Source: UBA6107 sp964459385 (lineage in GTDB: Bacteria; Chloroflexota; Anaerolineae; Anaerolineales; Anaerolineaceae). Taken from it: a DNA stretch of 64,000 bases. The notes under the pieces are model-generated. The model saw only the letters and a program-made list of their open reading frames with translations. It had not been told where the DNA came from and ran no database searches. The translations under genes were made by a program, and so were the position numbers. Positions 61,288 through 64,000 of this stretch are shown here, in pieces; within the stretch, counting starts at the first letter, position 1, and each line of letters begins with the position of its first letter. The stretch spans positions 1 through 64,000 of the forward strand of contig CAYWLG010000004.1 in NCBI GenBank assembly GCA_964459385.1, in the 5' to 3' direction.

Positions 61288-61833
61288 TTATCCGGCCATT
61301 ACTTCATGGATGCCGGTATCAATCGTTTCACGCAGGTAATTGAGAATTGAAGGTTCACTGAGCGACACGCCGTCCAACACTTCTTTGACGGGCTGATCAT
61401 CGAAAACGAATTCCTGGTCGTCTTTTCGATAGATGAACACCCAGTGGATCTGTGGATTGGCGATGAGCAACTCGCGATAGGTGGCGGCAAGGTCTCCCAA
61501 TGGCATGCGGTCAATGTGGCTGCGCTGAAATTGAACGCTTAATTTGGTCCCTTTTACCAGTTCAGAGTCGATTTTCAAGAATCCATTGCAGGCTTCGGCT
61601 GCTTCTTTGAGCAGCGGAATGCCCAGCCCGACCTTGCGTGTGGTGCGGGAAGTGACGAAGGGATCGATCACTTTGGCGACCATTTCGGCGTCCATGCCTT
61701 TGCCGTTGTCTTCAACACTCATTTGTAAAAGATCTGAGCGAGTATCTTCCACCACTGTGATCGTAATATCGCTTGCATTGGCAGCAACGCTGTTCTCAGC
61801 AATATCGAGTAGATGGAGGGATAGCTCGCGCAA
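61288..61833 (-). CDS. HATPase-domain protein in the hydrogenase operon
   Basis: A 181-residue GHKL-type ATP-binding protein. N box LLDIAENSVAANA, G1 VEDNGKGMD, and G2 GLGIPLLKEAA are intact. There is no His-phosphotransfer helix, receiver or membrane region, so it is like an anti-sigma-type or isolated kinase ATPase domain; residues 115-181 form a separate small domain. Such genes occur in other HndABC/HydABC-type clusters, but no role is established. It starts with TTG, 11 nt after nuoE2. It may regulate the operon or assist assembly. Confidence 0.88.
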   Translation of the reverse strand: MRELSLHLLDIAENSVAANASDITITVVEDTRSDLLQMSVEDNGKGMDAEMVAKVIDPFVTSRTTRKVGLGIPLLKEAAEACNGFLKIDSELVKGTKLSVQFQRSHIDRMPLGDLAATYRELLIANPQIHWVFIYRKDDQEFVFDDQPVKEVLDGVSLSEPSILNYLRETIDTGIHEVMAG

Positions 61834-61844
61834 GGAATAACTCT

Positions 61845-62363
61845 CTATTCGCCTTCTGTGACCGACTTCAATAACTGGGGCAGTTTGTTCGGCTTGACCC
61901 GACCGGTCACATCTTCATCGATCACGATCACCGGGGCCTGAGAGCAGGCGCCAACGCAGCGGCAAACTTCCAGCGTGATGTTGCCGTCAGGGGAGGTCTG
62001 GCCGGGTTCAATGCCGATGATCTGCTTGGCTTTTTCGATCAGGGCCGGGGTGCCGCCTACGTAGCAGGCAGTGCCCATGCAGAATTTGATGGTGTGCTTT
62101 CCGCGTGGGGTGGTGGTGAAGAAGGAATAGAAGGAGATCACGCCGTGTACGCGAGACATCGGCACGCGCAAACGGTCGGCGGTATATTCCTGCATTGCCT
62201 CGGAAACAAAGCCGATATTGGCCTGCAATTCATTAAGCACCACCATGGTGGCACCGGGTCGGTCTTTGTTCTCATCGATGATCTGATCGATTAAGGCTTT
62301 TTGTTTAGGGTCGTTGAGGGGATCGTTCAAAGCAATCTTGCCTGTTACAACTTCATTTACCAT
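61845..62363 (-). CDS. NuoE-like [2Fe-2S] subunit 2 (HydC/HndA type)
   Basis: A 172-residue NuoE/HndA protein. [2Fe-2S] ligands in KFCMGTACYVGGTP (C-x4-C) and CRCVGACSQAP (C-x3-C, with an extra Cys two residues before). The SRVHGVISFYSFFTTTPRGKH segment is the typical pre-cluster loop. It is the first gene of the hydrogenase structural operon, with GGAG 7 nt before the ATG. The upstream region holds two 25-bp direct repeats. Confidence 0.94.
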   Translation of the reverse strand: MVNEVVTGKIALNDPLNDPKQKALIDQIIDENKDRPGATMVVLNELQANIGFVSEAMQEYTADRLRVPMSRVHGVISFYSFFTTTPRGKHTIKFCMGTACYVGGTPALIEKAKQIIGIEPGQTSPDGNITLEVCRCVGACSQAPVIVIDEDVTGRVKPNKLPQLLKSVTEGE

Positions 62364-62394
62364 AAAATGCTCCGAAGATAATTTGATAAAAAGC

Positions 62395-62419
62395 GCCTGA
62401 GCGCACTTCTTCCAATAAA
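62395..62419. repeat. 25-bp direct repeat, copy 1
   Basis: Begins GCCTGAGCGCACTTC and ends CCAATAAA. It matches copy 2 at 21 of 25 positions, with starts exactly 40 bp apart, about four helical turns, which suits binding of two regulator molecules on one DNA face. Confidence 0.6.
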
Positions 62420-62434
62420 CTTAGTCTATCCGTC

Positions 62435-62459
62435 GCTTGAGCGCAGTTCAACCAATAAA
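62435..62459. repeat. 25-bp direct repeat, copy 2
   Basis: Begins GCTTGAGCGCAGTTC and ends CCAATAAA. It overlaps the possible -35 (TTGAAC on the minus strand) and lies 72-96 bp before the first gene of the hydrogenase operon. A candidate operator of unknown regulator. Confidence 0.6.
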
Positions 62460-62623
62460 TGTCACCCAAACTCTGGATTGTTTTCCGTTTTTCAAACCTT
62501 TAAAAAGACATTCCCAAGAAATGATTTTACACTAATTTGTGAAAAAAGGAACGAGTTTTCAACCTTTTTGATTAATCATTTTGAATAATAGAGCGCATTT
62601 TGGATGAGCTTTTAGTCCCAAAT

Positions 62624-62653
62624 GAAAAATAGCTCACTTGATTATTGGTGAGT
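62624..62653 (-). terminator. Intrinsic terminator of thrC-thrB
   Basis: Stem of 5 bp plus a G-U extension (62631-62637 with 62648-62653), 10-nt loop, followed on the minus strand by TATTTTTC. It lies about 30 nt past the thrB stop. Confidence 0.6.
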
Positions 62654-62683
62654 TTAATTGAAAAGAAAAATTGATTGGAGGGA

Positions 62684-63589
62684 TTATCTTGTTATTTCGC
62701 CGCCGCCAAGGCTCACGGCTGGGGTGAAAACACGGCTGGAAAGCCCGGCATCGGAAAAGGCGGCTTGCATCGCTGCGCTGACGGGGGCCGAGTCTGTTGG
62801 GCGCTTCAAAATGGCCAACAAACTTGAACCGGCACCAGAAATGGCGGCCGCAGCCGCACCTGCTGTCAGGGCTGCCTGAAGGGCGCTTGCGGCGCCGGGG
62901 ATGAGCGGCAGCCGGTAGGGTTGGTGCAAGCGGTCTTGCATAGCTTTGGCCAGCAGATCATAATCTCCGCGCGCGAGTGCCTCAACCAGAAAAACAGTAT
63001 GGCTGAGATTGAACACCGCGTCGGCATGGGGCACCTGCAGCGGCAGGGCCGCACGCGCTTTGCTGGTAGGGAAGGCAAAATCAGGGCTGACGACCACGAG
63101 CGATAAGGCGGTTATGGGCAAAGAAATGGAGAGAAAATGCCCCTCATGGGTCATGGAAGCTGTCAGCCCGCCAAAGATGCAGGGGGCCACGTTATCGGGG
63201 TGACCTTCCAATTGGGCTGAAATCTCGAGAACATCTTCTTTATTTGGGGGAACACCCAATAGTTCGTAGGCTGCCAGTACCCCCGCCACGATGGCCGCCG
63301 AACTGGACCCCAGCCCCGAGCCCAGCGGAATTCGATTTGTGCAGTTAAGATTGAGTCCGATTGGCAGCGGTTTGCCCAGGTGCTTTGCCGTCGCCTGCAT
63401 GACCTGGTAAATGGAGTTGTGGGCGTTTTTTGGCAGCGACGCCTGACCTTCTCCTGTGACGCTGATATTCAGCGAGGTTCCTGAAACGGAGACTTCAAGC
63501 TCGTTCCACAGGTTCAACGCCAGACCCAGGCAATCAAAGCCCGGGCCTAAATTGGCGCTGGTGGCAGGAACTCTCACCGTGAAGGTCAT
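62684..63589 (-). CDS. thrB: Homoserine kinase
   Basis: A 301-residue GHMP kinase that phosphorylates homoserine, the step before threonine synthase. VPATSANLGPGFDCLGLAL, the ATP loop IPLGSGLGSSSAAI (about 87-100) and the C-terminal ISGAGSSLLAI are present. Normal length. Its ATG overlaps the thrC stop as ATGA, so the two are translationally coupled. Confidence 0.96.
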   Translation of the reverse strand: MTFTVRVPATSANLGPGFDCLGLALNLWNELEVSVSGTSLNISVTGEGQASLPKNAHNSIYQVMQATAKHLGKPLPIGLNLNCTNRIPLGSGLGSSSAAIVAGVLAAYELLGVPPNKEDVLEISAQLEGHPDNVAPCIFGGLTASMTHEGHFLSISLPITALSLVVVSPDFAFPTSKARAALPLQVPHADAVFNLSHTVFLVEALARGDYDLLAKAMQDRLHQPYRLPLIPGAASALQAALTAGAAAAAISGAGSSLLAILKRPTDSAPVSAAMQAAFSDAGLSSRVFTPAVSLGGGEITR

Positions 63590-64000
63590 GCCTGTGCCCC
63601 TCCGGCCAGGTAGTCCTCGAGGGCATTCATTTCAGCCGGCAAAATCTGCGGTTTTAGCATGGATTTGGTGATGATATCGGGGTCTTTCATTCCGTGGCCG
63701 GTGCAAACGGCAGCCACACGCTTGCCTTTTACATCAATTGTGCCCTGTTCCAGTTCATGGGCCAATCCGGCCAGACCGGCGGCCGAGGCGGGTTCCACCC
63801 AGACGCCACTGGCGGCCAACAGCCTTTGCATGCGCAGAATTTCATCGTCACTTACAGCGATGATGCGCCCATTCGATTGTTCGGCGGCTTCAAGCGCCTG
63901 CTCCCCACGTGCAGGTCTGCCGATGCGGATGGCAGTGGCCACCGTTTCGGGATGCTCCACGGGGTGGCCCAGTACCAACGGCGCCGAGCCGGCCGCCTGC
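63586..64000 (-). CDS. thrC: Threonine synthase, C-terminal part (gene runs off the window)
   Basis: About 138 codons are visible; the 5' part lies beyond 64000. The frame is open to the edge and reads QAAGSAPLVLGHP, then TVATAIRIGRPA, SDDEILRMQRLLA and GVWVEPASAAGLAG, the standard C-terminal half of the PLP-dependent enzyme that converts phosphohomoserine to threonine. An apparent start at 63978 is only an internal TTG. Overlaps thrB by 4 nt. Confidence 0.93.
   Translation of the reverse strand, partial: QAAGSAPLVLGHPVEHPETVATAIRIGRPARGEQALEAAEQSNGRIIAVSDDEILRMQRLLAASGVWVEPASAAGLAGLAHELEQGTIDVKGKRVAAVCTGHGMKDPDIITKSMLKPQILPAEMNALEDYLAGGAQA

Larger units (their letters stand above)
62364..62683. 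other. Intergenic region upstream of the hydrogenase operon
   Basis: About 320 bp without a gene, A/T-rich. It holds the direct repeats at 62395-62459, a possible minus-strand promoter (TTGAAC, 17 bp, TAGACT) overlapping those repeats, several T and A runs, and the thrB terminator at the right end. No tRNA, small ORF with a Shine-Dalgarno, or riboswitch fold is apparent. Confidence 0.6.

Noticed and set aside
62537..62562. TTGTGAAAA-N10-TTTTCAA as a possible Rex (redox) operator before the hydrogenase operon
   Set aside because: The Rex consensus needs TTGTGAA and TTCACAA arms with a short central spacer. Here one arm is incomplete and the spacer is too long.
62658..62879. A small plus-strand gene with GGAGGG nearby
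   Set aside because: The GGAGG at 62677-62681 has no start codon at proper distance, and the frame overlaps thrB in antisense.

Overview
The window is a gene-dense bacterial chromosome segment of about 64 genes. It carries no rRNA, tRNA or CRISPR array, and no complete mobile element. The gene set suggests an anaerobic, fermentative member of the Chloroflexota, probably class Anaerolineae. The pointers are lipoproteins with Thr-Pro linkers, a GH57/GH13 pair, several Hanks-type kinases, two DegV proteins with a FakA-like kinase, and a large soluble [NiFe]-hydrogenase locus with a full hyp set. This placement is inferred from gene content; no marker tree was run.

Left part (1-25 kb), envelope and general metabolism. 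A palindrome resembling an insertion-sequence end is followed by a three-gene unit: Lit-like membrane protein, fused membrane/spermidine-synthase protein and degenerate LCP-like protein. Next comes an ftsZ unit led by a TIM-barrel-like protein with a cell-wall-binding-like tail. An SDR-GH57 pair converges on a giant GH13 protein. Then come a thiolase, a CapA-like lipoprotein with a cyclase, a class III aminotransferase with thioredoxin reductase, a LysM protein, HemW and a Tat-exported L,D-transpeptidase. A degV-DUF1295-DUF1475 unit follows.

Middle (25-43.5 kb), housekeeping and signalling. The asp23-fakA-fakB-recG-coaD unit is divergent from rpmB. A PASTA-less kinase sits upstream of rpe and is divergent from an SH3 protein. 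Glutamine synthetase follows. A plus-strand cluster then encodes a kinase with an eight-bladed PQQ-type propeller, a PP2C phosphatase, a DnaJ-VWA fusion, a zinc-ribbon/FHA protein, a small protein and an OmpR-type regulator. It looks like one Ser/Thr phosphorylation circuit with its own writer, eraser and reader. Thioredoxin follows.

Right part (43.5-62.4 kb), hydrogenase, all on the minus strand. Transcription runs nuoE2, HATPase, hndB-like, nuoF2 (with C-terminal ferredoxin domain), nuoE1, nuoF1, nuoG-like, hoxY, hoxH. A strong hairpin terminator separates these from the maturation protease, a formate/nitrite-type channel and a cNMP-binding protein. The hypABFCDE operon then has its own promoter, and a methyltransferase and a PIG-L deacetylase trail it. 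The locus pairs one [NiFe] catalytic module with two different NADH-oxidising modules. One has electron-bifurcation hallmarks. The other is complex-I-like and has lost its N-terminal iron-sulfur ligands. This is the most interesting system in the window.

The right edge holds thrB and the 3' part of thrC. Across the window several genes have a TATAAT-like box only 7-9 nt before the start codon and no Shine-Dalgarno, which suggests leaderless transcripts. All terminators, promoters and starts were read by eye.
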